A stretch of DNA of 16,511 nt from an uncultured Bacteroidota bacterium (GTDB lineage: Bacteria > Bacteroidota > Bacteroidia > Flavobacteriales > Flavobacteriaceae), in contig CAIJFC010000297.1 of NCBI GenBank assembly GCA_903819815.1, positions 1-16,511 of the forward strand. The letters are read 5' to 3'. Below are positions 6,217 to 13,518 of this stretch, one piece after another. A program made the position numbers and the translations under genes. Position 1 is the first letter of the stretch. Every line of letters begins with the position of its first letter. The notes below the pieces were generated by a model. It ran no database searches, was not told where the DNA came from, and saw nothing but the letters and a program-made list of their open reading frames with translations.

Positions 6217-9200
6217 TTACCTAACTAGTAATTTCTTAACCACCTTGGTATTATTTTCGGTTTGAACTTCTATAAAATAAATCCCAGGATTTACCGACGA
6301 TAAATCAACCGTATCTGTGATTATTGAATTGGCTGCTTTTTTCTGTAAAATCATTTTTCCTAGTACATCATAAACTGTAACTGTTGAAATTGAATTTGCA
6401 GTATCTTTTAATGAAATAGTTACAAAATCTGACGCAGGATTCGGGTAGAATACAAAACTTCCATTTTCAAATTCATCTATAGCTAATGCTGCTACAAATT
6501 GGGTGTGGAATGTATTGGTTATAATTGCTGGGTTGTAATCAAAAAAGATAGACGCCGTGTTAGGAATTATATCCCCAATAGCATATCCAGGTTTTGGTTT
6601 GATTTTAAATTGGATATATCCTTTCGATGCAGACGGATTCATTGATGTTGCTGGTAATTCGATATTATCAAATGTCCAATTGATATTATTTCCTATTCTG
6701 TCCATCACATAATCGTGACTTGCGCTTTCCATTTTAATAGAAGTTTCATCTAATTTAGAATCTAAAACATCGTTCACGCGAACATTTATAGCACTAGCAG
6801 TTCCGGTGTTTTCGAAACGAATGGTATAGGTCAAATAATCATTTGCTGTAAAGCTAGAATGCAAAATTTGTTCCCCGCGCGCTTCCATTTTATCGTTAGG
6901 ATCATACGAACCCACAACTAATTGACAAACTGAAGCGGCATTATTTGCTGGTACAACATCCCCAGTTAAAGGAGTTATTGAAACTGAATTAGTTAATATA
7001 TTTCCTAAAGCAACTGTTGGAATTGTTGGCACTTGCATAGTTACCGTCATCATTCTAACTTCAAATGGTAGCAAGTTGGTGAAATTATAAGTGAAACCCG
7101 TTGGTGTTGCTACAGTTCCTGTTTGTGAATTTGCAGTTATAGTAACTCGAGCATCTTTATTAAAAGTAAGGGTTCCTGAAGCTACAGTTTGTGTTCCTAA
7201 ATTGGTATAAATAATTCTATTGGTATAGGTAAATCCGGGTCTAGGCTGTTGCGTTGGCACTAAAATAGTCGCTATATCAATGTAGTTATTGGTAACTCTA
7301 ACAGGGAAATTATATACCTGCATGCCCGATCCCAGTACTATATTCACATTAGAATAGGAAGCGGGTGTGACAGTATAATTGGCTGTGTAATTAGCGTTAA
7401 TTGTATAACTTAGATGGTATGAATTGGCAGGATTCATATCATAAATATTATAAATCCCGTTTGGTGCTACTATGTGGTGAGGATTCCCATTTTGGTTCAC
7501 TTCATAATGAAATTGTCCTAATGGAAAATTTTGTTCACCTGTGTCTTGGGTTCCATTCGAATTCATATCTAAAAAGGCATTCAAACGCAATCCAGAACAA
7601 TTAATTGCCCCAACAGTAGTTGGCATTTCAGTGATTTTAATGAATCCCGCACGATTACTAAAGTTAGTTGTCATAATTAAATAATACTGACCTGGAAGTG
7701 CGTTTGGAATTACTGGATATTCATTTGCTGAAGCAGAATAACTACAACTTACAATTTTATCGGCAGTTAATTGCCCGTTACAAGGAGTTGTTGGACTCGT
7801 AAATGGACCATAACAAATGTAATCAACATCCAAACTTCCTGTGGTATTCATAAAACTTATATCAGTACTTTGTTGGATCATTAAATTAATGTTTCCAGCT
7901 CTGCTTATTGGTAAATAAAACCAAGTTGGATTTGGTCTAGAACCAAGACATCCGTAACTATTTCCTGCCTCGGCCTGAATTCCTTGGTGAGTGTTTGCAA
8001 AAGGAACACCTAAAGCGCTACACAATGAATTGGCGGTATTACAAACATAGGCATTGTTACAAACTGCGTAGGCAATTGCATTAAATTTATAAATTCTATC
8101 ACATGTTGTAGGATTAATTTCTCTAACAAAAATGGCGGTTGATGGCGATTGTGTGCCCACATTAAATACGGCAGGATTTGTAACTGGGACAATTCTATTT
8201 TGAGCATTTGCTAAAGAAGTATAATACTCTAAAACGTAAGTAGAATTTATTTGGGCTTGAACTGTGGTTAAATTAAAAGTAACTACGGTGTCATTATTGT
8301 CATCACACTGAGTCATGTCTGCTAGAACACGAACCGTTGTTTCATATTCAGAGGCAACAACTGAAAAACCGATAACTTGGAACGTATTATCAACTGAATT
8401 AGTTACTCTTGCAAAAATAACTTGCGAAGCCGTTGTTATACAATATTGACTAGGATTTGTAATTGCATTGGTGTTATTAGTTGCATCTGTTTGCGATGTA
8501 AAATAGGAAACGGAATACGTTGCAGGATTTAAATTGGCTAAAATAATTGAAGTATTTGTTGTTAAATTAAAACACGCTTGACCGTTATTTTGACATTGAG
8601 TTAAATTTACTGGCTGGCCAATTGCTGGCCCACAAGGTAGGGTAGTGATTCTTAATGGTCCAGCCCATGCGCTATTTCCATTAGTACCACAAACTGTTCT
8701 CACATATATATTGTAAACAGAGTTGCAAAGTAAATTTGAAACAACATATGGTGAACTATTTACTATAATTCCTTGAGTAGTGACTGTTGGAAATGTATTC
8801 CCTTCTAAAGCGGCATAAACTTCATATTGATTGGTTGCGCTTGAGCCAACCCAATTTAATACTGAAGAAGTAGCCGTAATATTTGATGCTGTTAATGATG
8901 TAGGACCGGTACAAACTACTAAACAAGATTGAACCATTAATATCAATTGTGAAACACAGAAACAACCGGCACTAGATTGAACTCTTACAAATAGTACTTC
9001 TTGGTATGGATTAATATTAGTGTAAGGAGTGGTTTGAACTAAAGCATTTGTATTTGCTTGTGCATCAGCTTGCGTTCTGAAATAGGAAATGGCAAATTGA
9101 TTATTAGTTGAAAAATACGGATTGAAATTTGACAATGGGGTAGTTGTAGTTATTCCATTTACCGTTCCATCGTTGTCACAAATATTCATTGAATAAGTGA

Positions 9201-9558
9201 TCACTGCTGGTCTTGGGTTCACCACTAAATTATAAGTAACAATTTGAGTTTGATTAGTAGTAATATTAATCACTTTTGCAAAAATCATCTGAGTATTTAC
9301 AACAGTATTAATGTAATTATTTGGCAATGGATTAGCGCCTGATGCAGCATCACTTTGAGTTAAATGGTGAGTAACCAAATAAGTTGGTGTAATTTGGCCT
9401 ACAATTTCACCTGAAATCGCAGTCATTAAAAACGATGCAAATCCGTCGTAATTATCATCGCAAACTTTGTTGTTTACAGTTGGTTGATTTAATCCTGAGA
9501 TTTGTCCGTAGAATGCTACTGAGGAAACAAGAAATATAAAAAGTATAATTTTTTTCAT
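6217..9558 (-). CDS. Secreted multidomain protein with T9SS type A sorting domain
   Basis: A 1113-residue exported protein. A Sec signal peptide (1-19, probable cleavage after FYGQ) is followed by two beta modules (about 30-212), each opening with 'CDDN/CDND' and containing 'YF.tqaDA...NaL' patterns. Next come a fibronectin type III-like domain (216-307) and two more modules of the same kind (318-400 and 415-498). A Cys-rich domain (500-645) with 'PTWFYLPI' and 'YICYGPF' follows, then an SdrD B-like segment (652-750) with the acidic 'FLDMNSNGTQD'. A DUF11/DUF7619-like region has the signature 'GSYDPNDK' (883-890) and 'FENTGTASA'. The last 80 residues are a T9SS type A domain ('FVFYPNPASD', 'VYDVLGK', 'PGIYFIEV', ending KKLLVR). 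Export across the outer membrane and surface attachment or release by T9SS are expected. An adhesin or matrix role is inference, as no enzymatic domain is visible. It is monocistronic, with its own terminator. Confidence 0.92.
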   Translation of the reverse strand: MKKIILFIFLVSSVAFYGQISGLNQPTVNNKVCDDNYDGFASFLMTAISGEIVGQITPTYLVTHHLTQSDAASGANPLPNNYINTVVNTQMIFAKVINITTNQTQIVTYNLVVNPRPAVITYSMNICDNDGTVNGITTTTPLSNFNPYFSTNNQFAISYFRTQADAQANTNALVQTTPYTNINPYQEVLFVRVQSSAGCFCVSQLILMVQSCLVVCTGPTSLTASNITATSSVLNWVGSSATNQYEVYAALEGNTFPTVTTQGIIVNSSPYVVSNLLCNSVYNIYVRTVCGTNGNSAWAGPLRITTLPCGPAIGQPVNLTQCQNNGQACFNLTTNTSIILANLNPATYSVSYFTSQTDATNNTNAITNPSQYCITTASQVIFARVTNSVDNTFQVIGFSVVASEYETTVRVLADMTQCDDNNDTVVTFNLTTVQAQINSTYVLEYYTSLANAQNRIVPVTNPAVFNVGTQSPSTAIFVREINPTTCDRIYKFNAIAYAVCNNAYVCNTANSLCSALGVPFANTHQGIQAEAGNSYGCLGSRPNPTWFYLPISRAGNINLMIQQSTDISFMNTTGSLDVDYICYGPFTSPTTPCNGQLTADKIVSCSYSASANEYPVIPNALPGQYYLIMTTNFSNRAGFIKITEMPTTVGAINCSGLRLNAFLDMNSNGTQDTGEQNFPLGQFHYEVNQNGNPHHIVAPNGIYNIYDMNPANSYHLSYTINANYTANYTVTPASYSNVNIVLGSGMQVYNFPVRVTNNYIDIATILVPTQQPRPGFTYTNRIIYTNLGTQTVASGTLTFNKDARVTITANSQTGTVATPTGFTYNFTNLLPFEVRMMTVTMQVPTIPTVALGNILTNSVSITPLTGDVVPANNAASVCQLVVGSYDPNDKMEARGEQILHSSFTANDYLTYTIRFENTGTASAINVRVNDVLDSKLDETSIKMESASHDYVMDRIGNNINWTFDNIELPATSMNPSASKGYIQFKIKPKPGYAIGDIIPNTASIFFDYNPAIITNTFHTQFVAALAIDEFENGSFVFYPNPASDFVTISLKDTANSISTVTVYDVLGKMILQKKAANSIITDTVDLSSVNPGIYFIEVQTENNTKVVKKLLVR

Positions 9559-9618
9559 ATAAATAAAATTACAATTTGTTTAAAATAGGGTGTTATTTAT
9601 TTAATCGGTTGCAAGATA

Positions 9619-9626
9619 CAAAAATA
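9619..9626 (-). promoter_or_regulatory. Possible -7 element of the T9SS protein gene
   Basis: TATTTTTG on the minus strand fits TAnnTTTG exactly and would give a leader of about 50 nt before the ATG at 9558. No TTG is found at the expected upstream distance, so this is moderate support only. Confidence 0.35.
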
Positions 9627-9703
9627 TTTAAATAAAGTAATTTGTTTGCTTTTTTGGGATCTGATGCAGTGGGAGTTAGTGGATAAATTAGTAAACTGCC
9701 ATA

Positions 9704-9736
9704 ATAAAAAAAGCGCTACTTTTCAGTAACGCTTTT
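9704..9736 (-). terminator. Intrinsic terminator downstream of tRNA-Leu
   Basis: On the minus strand a 10-bp stem (9734-9725 with 9720-9711, one G-U pair) encloses a GAAA tetraloop and is followed by a run of seven T. It starts four bases after the tRNA discriminator base, so the tRNA transcript ends here. Confidence 0.85.
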
Positions 9737-9737
9737 G

Positions 9738-9817
9738 TACCCGAAGCCGGAGTCGAACCGGCACGGTTTCCCACAGGTGTTTGAGACCAGCGCGTCTACC
9801 AATTCCGCCATTCGGGC
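9738..9817 (-). tRNA. tRNA-Leu (anticodon CAA)
   Basis: The minus strand folds as a class II tRNA of 80 nt. The acceptor stem GCCCGAA pairs with TTCGGGT (first pair G-U), with discriminator A73. The D arm contains GGTAGA. The anticodon loop is CTCAAAC with anticodon CAA (9783-9781), reading UUG. A short variable arm of 11 nt follows, then a T arm GCCGG-TTCGACT-CCGGC. CCA is not encoded. The anticodon stem CTGGT/ACCTG has one mismatch (U28-U42; plus-strand bases 9789 and 9775). A strong hairpin terminator follows at once, so the gene is transcribed alone. Leucine identity rests on the long variable arm type, the anticodon and A73. Confidence 0.93.
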
Positions 9818-9822
9818 TTGAC

Positions 9823-9988
9823 AGACAATAAATATTAGTAATGAAACCACTATTTAAACGCAATAAAAGAGAAGAATGTTATTAAAAACGAGCTTCAATT
9901 CCTTTAACACGGTGCAAATGTAGAAATTATATTTACATTTAATATATAAAATACTCTAAATTTTCCTTTCCCAGTTCAATTTTATTAC
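9823..9988. other. AT-rich spacer between tRNA-Leu and prs, no gene seen
   Basis: No reading frame or RNA is supported in this stretch, which belongs to a gene-free region running from 9818 to 10116. It holds a 7-bp inverted repeat (AAATGTA at 9916-9922 and TACATTT at 9934-9940) that partly overlaps the candidate tRNA promoter. Otherwise I see only AT-rich sequence. Confidence 0.5.
9915..9922 (-). promoter_or_regulatory. Possible -7 element for the tRNA-Leu transcript
   Basis: TACATTTG on the minus strand, followed by CACC, is a perfect TAnnTTTG and gives a precursor leader of roughly 90 nt before the tRNA. No upstream TTG is evident. Confidence 0.4.
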
Positions 9989-9996
9989 TAAATTTG
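9989..9996 (+). promoter_or_regulatory. Probable -7 element of prs
   Basis: TAAATTTG followed by CAGC is a perfect match to TAnnTTTG. Transcription would begin near 10003, giving a long leader of about 110 nt before the ATG at 10117. The leader contains a weak CTCGG/CCGAG pairing (10000-10004 with 10034-10038). No TTG is found at the expected -33 distance. Confidence 0.5.
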
Positions 9997-10116
9997 CAGC
10001 TCGGTAAAACGAAACACAACTAACTAACTACATCCGAGGCATTTATACTATTTAGGTCTATGTTTATAAAATAACCTAATTATAAAGGGGGTCAAGGAAT
10101 AAAACAATTGATTAAA

Positions 10117-11058
10117 ATGTCACATCAAGAACCAGATGCAAAAATATTTGCGTGTTCCCAAAGTGTCTATTTGGCGGAACAAATAGCCAAAAGCTATGGA
10201 ATGCCGTTAGGTAAAGTTACGTTCTCTAAATATAGTGATGGTGAATTCCAACCTTCTTACGAAGAGTCAATTAGAGGAATTCGAGTGTTTATTGTTTGCT
10301 CTACTTTTCCAAGTTCAGATAATCTGATGGAATTGTTGCTGATGATAGACGCTGCAAAAAGAGCCTCGGCAAGACATATTACTGCTGTTATTCCTTACTT
10401 CGGTTGGGCTAGGCAAGACAGAAAAGACAAGCCTAGAGTTCCAATTGGAGCAAAATTGACTGCGAAATTGTTAGAAACCGCAGGAGCGACAAGAATTATG
10501 ACCATGGATTTGCATGCAGATCAAATTCAAGGATTCTTTGAAAAACCAGTAGATCACTTGTTTGCGTCAACTATATTTTTGCCTTATGTAAAAAGTTTAA
10601 ATTTAGATAATTTGACTATAGCTTCTCCTGATATGGGAGGTTCAAAAAGAGCTTACGCCTATTCTAAATTTTTAGAATCTGATGTTGTAATTTGTTACAA
10701 ACAAAGAAAAATTGCCAACGTAATTGACACAATGGAGTTGATTGGTGAAGTTAAAGGTAGAAATGTTATCCTTGTGGACGACATGATTGATACCGGAGGC
10801 ACATTGGCGAAAGCCGCAGATTTAATGATTGAAAAAGGAGCTTTGAGTGTAAGAGCCATTTGTACTCACCCGATATTATCAGGTGGTGCTTATGAAAAAA
10901 TAGAAAACTCAAAATTACTTGAATTAATAGTTACCGACTCTATTCCTTTACATCAGGAATCAAAGAAAATAAGAGTGGTAAGTTGCGCACCACTTTTTGC
11001 AGAAGTAATGCGAATGGTTCAAAACAACACTTCCATTAGTGGAAAATTTTTGATGTAA
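10117..11058 (+). CDS. prs: Ribose-phosphate pyrophosphokinase (PRPP synthetase)
   Basis: A 313-residue class I PRPP synthetase, normal length. It transfers pyrophosphate from ATP to ribose 5-phosphate, supplying PRPP for purine, pyrimidine, NAD, histidine and tryptophan synthesis. The flexible loop 'PYFGWARQDRK' is at 93-103 and the family signature 'DLHADQIQGFF' at 131-141. The 'YKQRK' segment of the catalytic loop is at 194-198, and the ribose-phosphate binding 'VDDMIDTGGT' at 220-229. ATG 10117 is preferred to the in-frame TTG at 10108 because MSHQEP is the usual beginning in related flavobacteria as I recall them. The long leader and strong -7 element suggest separate, substantial expression. 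rplY follows on the same strand after 125 bp of repeat-rich DNA. Confidence 0.96.
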   Translation: MSHQEPDAKIFACSQSVYLAEQIAKSYGMPLGKVTFSKYSDGEFQPSYEESIRGIRVFIVCSTFPSSDNLMELLLMIDAAKRASARHITAVIPYFGWARQDRKDKPRVPIGAKLTAKLLETAGATRIMTMDLHADQIQGFFEKPVDHLFASTIFLPYVKSLNLDNLTIASPDMGGSKRAYAYSKFLESDVVICYKQRKIANVIDTMELIGEVKGRNVILVDDMIDTGGTLAKAADLMIEKGALSVRAICTHPILSGGAYEKIENSKLLELIVTDSIPLHQESKKIRVVSCAPLFAEVMRMVQNNTSISGKFLM

Positions 11059-11064
11059 CCAAAA

Positions 11065-11147
11065 GCAATATGCCTTAAGCTTTAAGCAATAAGCATAAAA
11101 CTGACCGGAATTACATTTTGCATAAAGCCTAAAGCTTTTTGCCTAAA
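11065..11147 (+). repeat. In-phase heptamer repeats between prs and rplY
   Basis: Five consecutive heptamers (11065-11099) and four more (11120-11147) all begin with GC, most with the form GCNTAAA (for example GCATAAA at 11093 and 11120, GCCTAAA at 11127 and 11141). The two blocks are separated by 20 bp without the pattern. A weak 5-bp hairpin (11124-11128 with 11134-11138) lies within the second block but is not a convincing terminator. Confidence 0.7.
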
Positions 11148-11183
11148 ACAGTATTTTATAATTATTAACTATATATTTTTACA

Positions 11184-11795
11184 ATGAAATCGATTACAAT
11201 TAAAGGATCAGAAAGAGAAAGCGTGGGCAAAGTTGCTACTAAAGCCATACGTAATGCTGGAGCGGTTCCTTGCGTGTTATACGGAGGAGATCAACCAGTT
11301 CATTTCTCAGCAGACGAAAGAGCATTCCAAAAGTTGATTTACACTCCTAACGCACACACCGTTGTGATTGAAGTAGGTGATGGTAAATCGTACAATGCCG
11401 TTTTACAAGACGTTCAAGTTCACCCTGTTACAGACAAACTTTTACACATTGACTTCTTTCAATTATTTGATAACAAAGAAATCACTATGGAAGTTCCTGT
11501 TAAAATTACAGGTGTTTCTCCCGGAGTTTTACTTGGAGGGGTTTTACGTTTAAACACTCGTAAATTAAAAGTGAAAGCGTTGCCTAAAAATCTTCCGGAT
11601 TTTATTGAGGCTAACATTTCTGAACTTGAAATGGGGAATAAATTATATGTTACGAAATTAGTTTCTGACAGCTATAAATTAATCCACCCAGACAACACCG
11701 TTGTTTGTCAAGTGAGAATTTCTCGTGCAGCTATGAAAGCAGCTCAAGAAGCAGCAAAAGCAGCGAAAGCTCCTGCAGCGAAAAAGAAAAAATAA
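11184..11795 (+). CDS. rplY: 50S ribosomal protein L25 (general stress protein CTC form)
   Basis: A 203-residue two-domain L25/TL5/CTC protein. The N-terminal 5S rRNA-binding domain (about 1-95) has 'SERESVGKVATKAIRNAGAVP' near its start and 'VLQDVQVHPVTDKLLHIDFFQL' (73-94) at its end. The C-terminal beta domain (about 98-180) includes 'VPVKITGVSPGVLLGGVL'. The final 20 or so residues are a Lys/Ala-rich tail typical of Bacteroidota members. It binds 5S rRNA in the central protuberance of the large subunit. It lies downstream of prs, a common pairing in many bacteria; peptidyl-tRNA hydrolase, often next in line, is not here. Two hairpins follow its stop. Confidence 0.96.
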   Translation: MKSITIKGSERESVGKVATKAIRNAGAVPCVLYGGDQPVHFSADERAFQKLIYTPNAHTVVIEVGDGKSYNAVLQDVQVHPVTDKLLHIDFFQLFDNKEITMEVPVKITGVSPGVLLGGVLRLNTRKLKVKALPKNLPDFIEANISELEMGNKLYVTKLVSDSYKLIHPDNTVVCQVRISRAAMKAAQEAAKAAKAPAAKKKK

Positions 11796-11816
11796 TAATT
11801 TTCGAAATACTCAAGA

Positions 11817-11847
11817 AAGCATCCGTTTTACAACTGGTGCTTTTTTT
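11817..11847 (+). terminator. Intrinsic terminator of rplY
   Basis: A 7-bp stem (AAGCATC at 11817-11823 with GGTGCTT at 11836-11842, one G-U pair) and a 12-nt loop are followed by an uninterrupted T run to 11847. It lies 21 bases after the rplY stop. Confidence 0.7.
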
Positions 11848-11860
11848 ATTTATAGGCACA

Positions 11861-11891
11861 AAAAAAACCGTTCAATTAGAACGGTTTTTTT
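11861..11891. terminator. Bidirectional terminator between rplY and the RRM gene
   Basis: A perfect 13-bp stem (11861-11873 with 11879-11891) has an AATTA loop and A/T runs on both sides (AAAAAAACCGTTC / GAACGGTTTTTTT). It sits between two convergent genes and can stop transcription from either side. Confidence 0.9.
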
Positions 11892-11940
11892 ATAGTCTAA
11901 ACTATATTAGATTGAATGAATGTGAAATTCAAAATAGTGA

Positions 11941-12276
11941 TTAATAACCACCACCTCTGTTGTTTCCTCCACCATATCCACCTCTTGAGTCTCCTCCTCG
12001 GCTGTTGTTGTTAAAACTTCTTCTTTCGCCTTCTGGTTTTGGCTCTGATTTGTTAACCACAATTGCACGTCCTTGAACAGTTGCACCATTCAACTCGTCG
12101 ATAGCTTTTTGAGCTTCCTCATCGTTTGGCATTTCAACAAATCCAAATCCTTTACTTCTTCCAGTAAATTTATCTGTAATAATTTTAACTGAATCAACAG
12201 CTCCATAAGCCTCGAAAGACTCTCTTAAATCTACTTCCTCAATACTAAAAGGAAGACTTCCAACAAAAATATTCAT
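11941..12276 (-). CDS. Small RNA-binding protein with RRM domain and Gly-rich tail
   Basis: A 111-residue protein. The RRM domain spans about residues 1-76, with RNP2 'IFVGSLP' (3-9) and RNP1 'KGFGFVEM' (42-49), whose last position is Met rather than the usual aromatic residue. A short charged linker is followed by a Gly/Arg/Asn-rich tail (92-111) with RGG-like repeats. This layout is that of the single-RRM proteins abundant in Bacteroidota and cyanobacteria, which bind single-stranded RNA and act after transcription. The start at ATG 12276 places RNP2 near the N-terminus; an upstream in-frame start at 12336 would add 20 residues and cross the promoter. A perfect -7 element stands 25 bp before the ATG. 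Targets are unknown. Confidence 0.93.
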   Translation of the reverse strand: MNIFVGSLPFSIEEVDLRESFEAYGAVDSVKIITDKFTGRSKGFGFVEMPNDEEAQKAIDELNGATVQGRAIVVNKSEPKPEGERRSFNNNSRGGDSRGGYGGGNNRGGGY

Positions 12277-12300
12277 ATGTACTTTTTTATAATAATTCCT

Positions 12301-12308
12301 CAAATGTA
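12301..12308 (-). promoter_or_regulatory. -7 element of the RRM protein gene
   Basis: TACATTTG on the minus strand matches TAnnTTTG exactly and lies 24 bases from the ATG at 12276, leaving a leader of about 18-20 nt. A TTG at -33 is not evident. Confidence 0.55.
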
Positions 12309-12408
12309 GTCTAAATATTATCGATACTACTATCATTTCGGTTATTTATGATAATTTTAAGGTGAATCATCAAATTCTTCCGTTTTTAATTAGAATTGAA
12401 AAGTAAAA

Positions 12409-12440
12409 TTGATCTCCTTTTTAATATTTAATTACATTTG
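12409..12440 (+). promoter_or_regulatory. Promoter of the LuxE-like gene
   Basis: TTG (12409-12411), 21 bp, then TACATTTG (12433-12440) followed by CA: both elements match the Bacteroidota consensus. The transcription start would be near 12446-12447, only about 8 nt from the TTG start codon at 12455. Confidence 0.7.
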
Positions 12441-12454
12441 CAAAAAAAGAATTC

Positions 12455-13435
12455 TTGATTCCAACTTCCGACATATTCAGCATTTCTAACCAAAAACAAT
12501 TTGAGAAAATAGCACTTAAAGTGTTTCGTTTTCAATATGAAAATAATTTAGTTTATAAAGCATTTTGCGACTTTATGAAAGTGACTGTACATGAAGTTAA
12601 ATCGCTACAGCAAATTCCCTTTTTGCCCATTGAGTTTTTTAAAAGTCATACCGTAGTTTCAAATACCAATGCCATTCAGGAAACTTTTACCAGTAGCGGA
12701 ACATCAGGACAAATCACCAGCAGGCATTGTGTAACCGATAGTTCTATTTATAAAGAAAGTTTCCGAAAAGGCTTTGCACAATTTTATGGAAATATTGAAG
12801 ATTATGTAGTTTTGGCCTTGCTTCCATCCTATCTTGAGCGCGAAGGTTCTTCCTTAATATATATGTTTAAGGATTTAATTGAGAGAACTAACCATCACCA
12901 AAGTGGCTTTTACCTCAATGAGTATCAATCTTTAACTGACACATTAATTTCCCTTGACAAATCAGGTCAAAACGTAATTTTAATAGGTGTCACCTATGCT
13001 CTTTTGGATTTGATTGAAAATCAGCAGTTCCAATTAAATAATACCTTTATCATGGAAACGGGCGGGATGAAAGGAAAACGTAAAGAAATGATTCGTGAAG
13101 AATTGCACGACCAACTTTGTAAAGGTTTTGGGGTTACGGCTATACATTCTGAATATGGAATGACCGAATTATTATCTCAAGCTTATTCTTTGGGTAATGG
13201 TGTTTTTGAATGCCCTTCTTGGATGCAAATTCTAATTCGGGATCCCGAAGATGCACTTACTTTCATAAATGATGGAAAAACGGGTGGAATAAACGTCATT
13301 GATTTGGCCAATATAAACTCTTGTTCTTTTATTGCCACGCAAGATTTGGGTAAAAAAAATCCCAATAACTCCTTTGAAGTTTTGGGACGTTTTGACAATT
13401 CCGATATTCGAGGCTGTAATTTGATGGTTTTGTGA
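12455..13435 (+). CDS. LuxE-like acyl-protein synthetase / adenylate-forming enzyme
   Basis: A 326-residue protein resembling the LuxE acyl-protein synthetase family, part of the adenylate-forming superfamily. The nucleotide-binding loop 'TSSGTSGQ' is at 79-86, 'METGGMKGKRKEM' at 200-212, the adenylate motif 'SEYGMTELLSQAYS' at 232-245, and a C-terminal 'ATQDLGK' (294-300) with 'VLGRFDNSDIRGC' (309-321). LuxE activates a fatty acid with ATP and passes it to a cysteine; no luxC or luxD partner is nearby, so the substrate is unknown. The start is TTG at 12455, the only plausible initiation codon downstream of the promoter that keeps the N-terminal helices. A TAA at 12422-12424 closes the frame upstream. 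The gene converges on tyrS. Confidence 0.85.
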   Translation: MIPTSDIFSISNQKQFEKIALKVFRFQYENNLVYKAFCDFMKVTVHEVKSLQQIPFLPIEFFKSHTVVSNTNAIQETFTSSGTSGQITSRHCVTDSSIYKESFRKGFAQFYGNIEDYVVLALLPSYLEREGSSLIYMFKDLIERTNHHQSGFYLNEYQSLTDTLISLDKSGQNVILIGVTYALLDLIENQQFQLNNTFIMETGGMKGKRKEMIREELHDQLCKGFGVTAIHSEYGMTELLSQAYSLGNGVFECPSWMQILIRDPEDALTFINDGKTGGINVIDLANINSCSFIATQDLGKKNPNNSFEVLGRFDNSDIRGCNLMVL

Positions 13436-13446
13436 AAAGTTGATTT

Positions 13447-13518
13447 GGTTATTCGGTTATGCGGTTAACTGAAGTTTCGATTAAACGGTTCAACATTTAA
13501 ACGATTAAACAATTCCAA
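13447..13518 (+). repeat. Octamer repeats filling the LuxE-like/tyrS spacer
   Basis: Nine successive octamers can be read in one phase from 13447 to 13518. The better ones follow GRTTAAAC (GATTAAAC at 13479 and 13503, GGTTCAAC at 13487), and the first three begin with GGTTA. The last unit ends exactly before the tyrS stop codon (13519-13521). Units 4 and 9 fit poorly, so the array is degenerate. No hairpin terminator is evident between the two convergent genes. Confidence 0.6.

Noticed and set aside
7401..7604. Plus-strand frame inside the T9SS protein gene
   Set aside because: Shadow of the long minus-strand gene; no signal, motif or promoter of its own.
9916..9940. Seven-base inverted repeat as an operator
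   Set aside because: In such AT-rich sequence a 7-bp inverted repeat is expected by chance; noted only as part of the spacer.
10000..10038. Riboswitch in the prs leader
   Set aside because: Only a 5-bp pairing with a long loop is visible and it does not fit a purine or PRPP/ppGpp riboswitch core as I know them.
10108..10116. TTG start three codons upstream in prs
   Set aside because: ATG 10117 gives the customary N-terminus and length; nothing supports the extra three residues.
11124..11140. Terminator between prs and rplY
   Set aside because: The 5-bp stem with a broken T run is weak, and it is explained by the heptamer repeat itself.
11907..12089. Alternative minus-strand frame overlapping the RRM gene's Gly-rich end
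   Set aside because: Low-complexity shadow of the RGG-like codons; the RRM frame is clearly the coding one.
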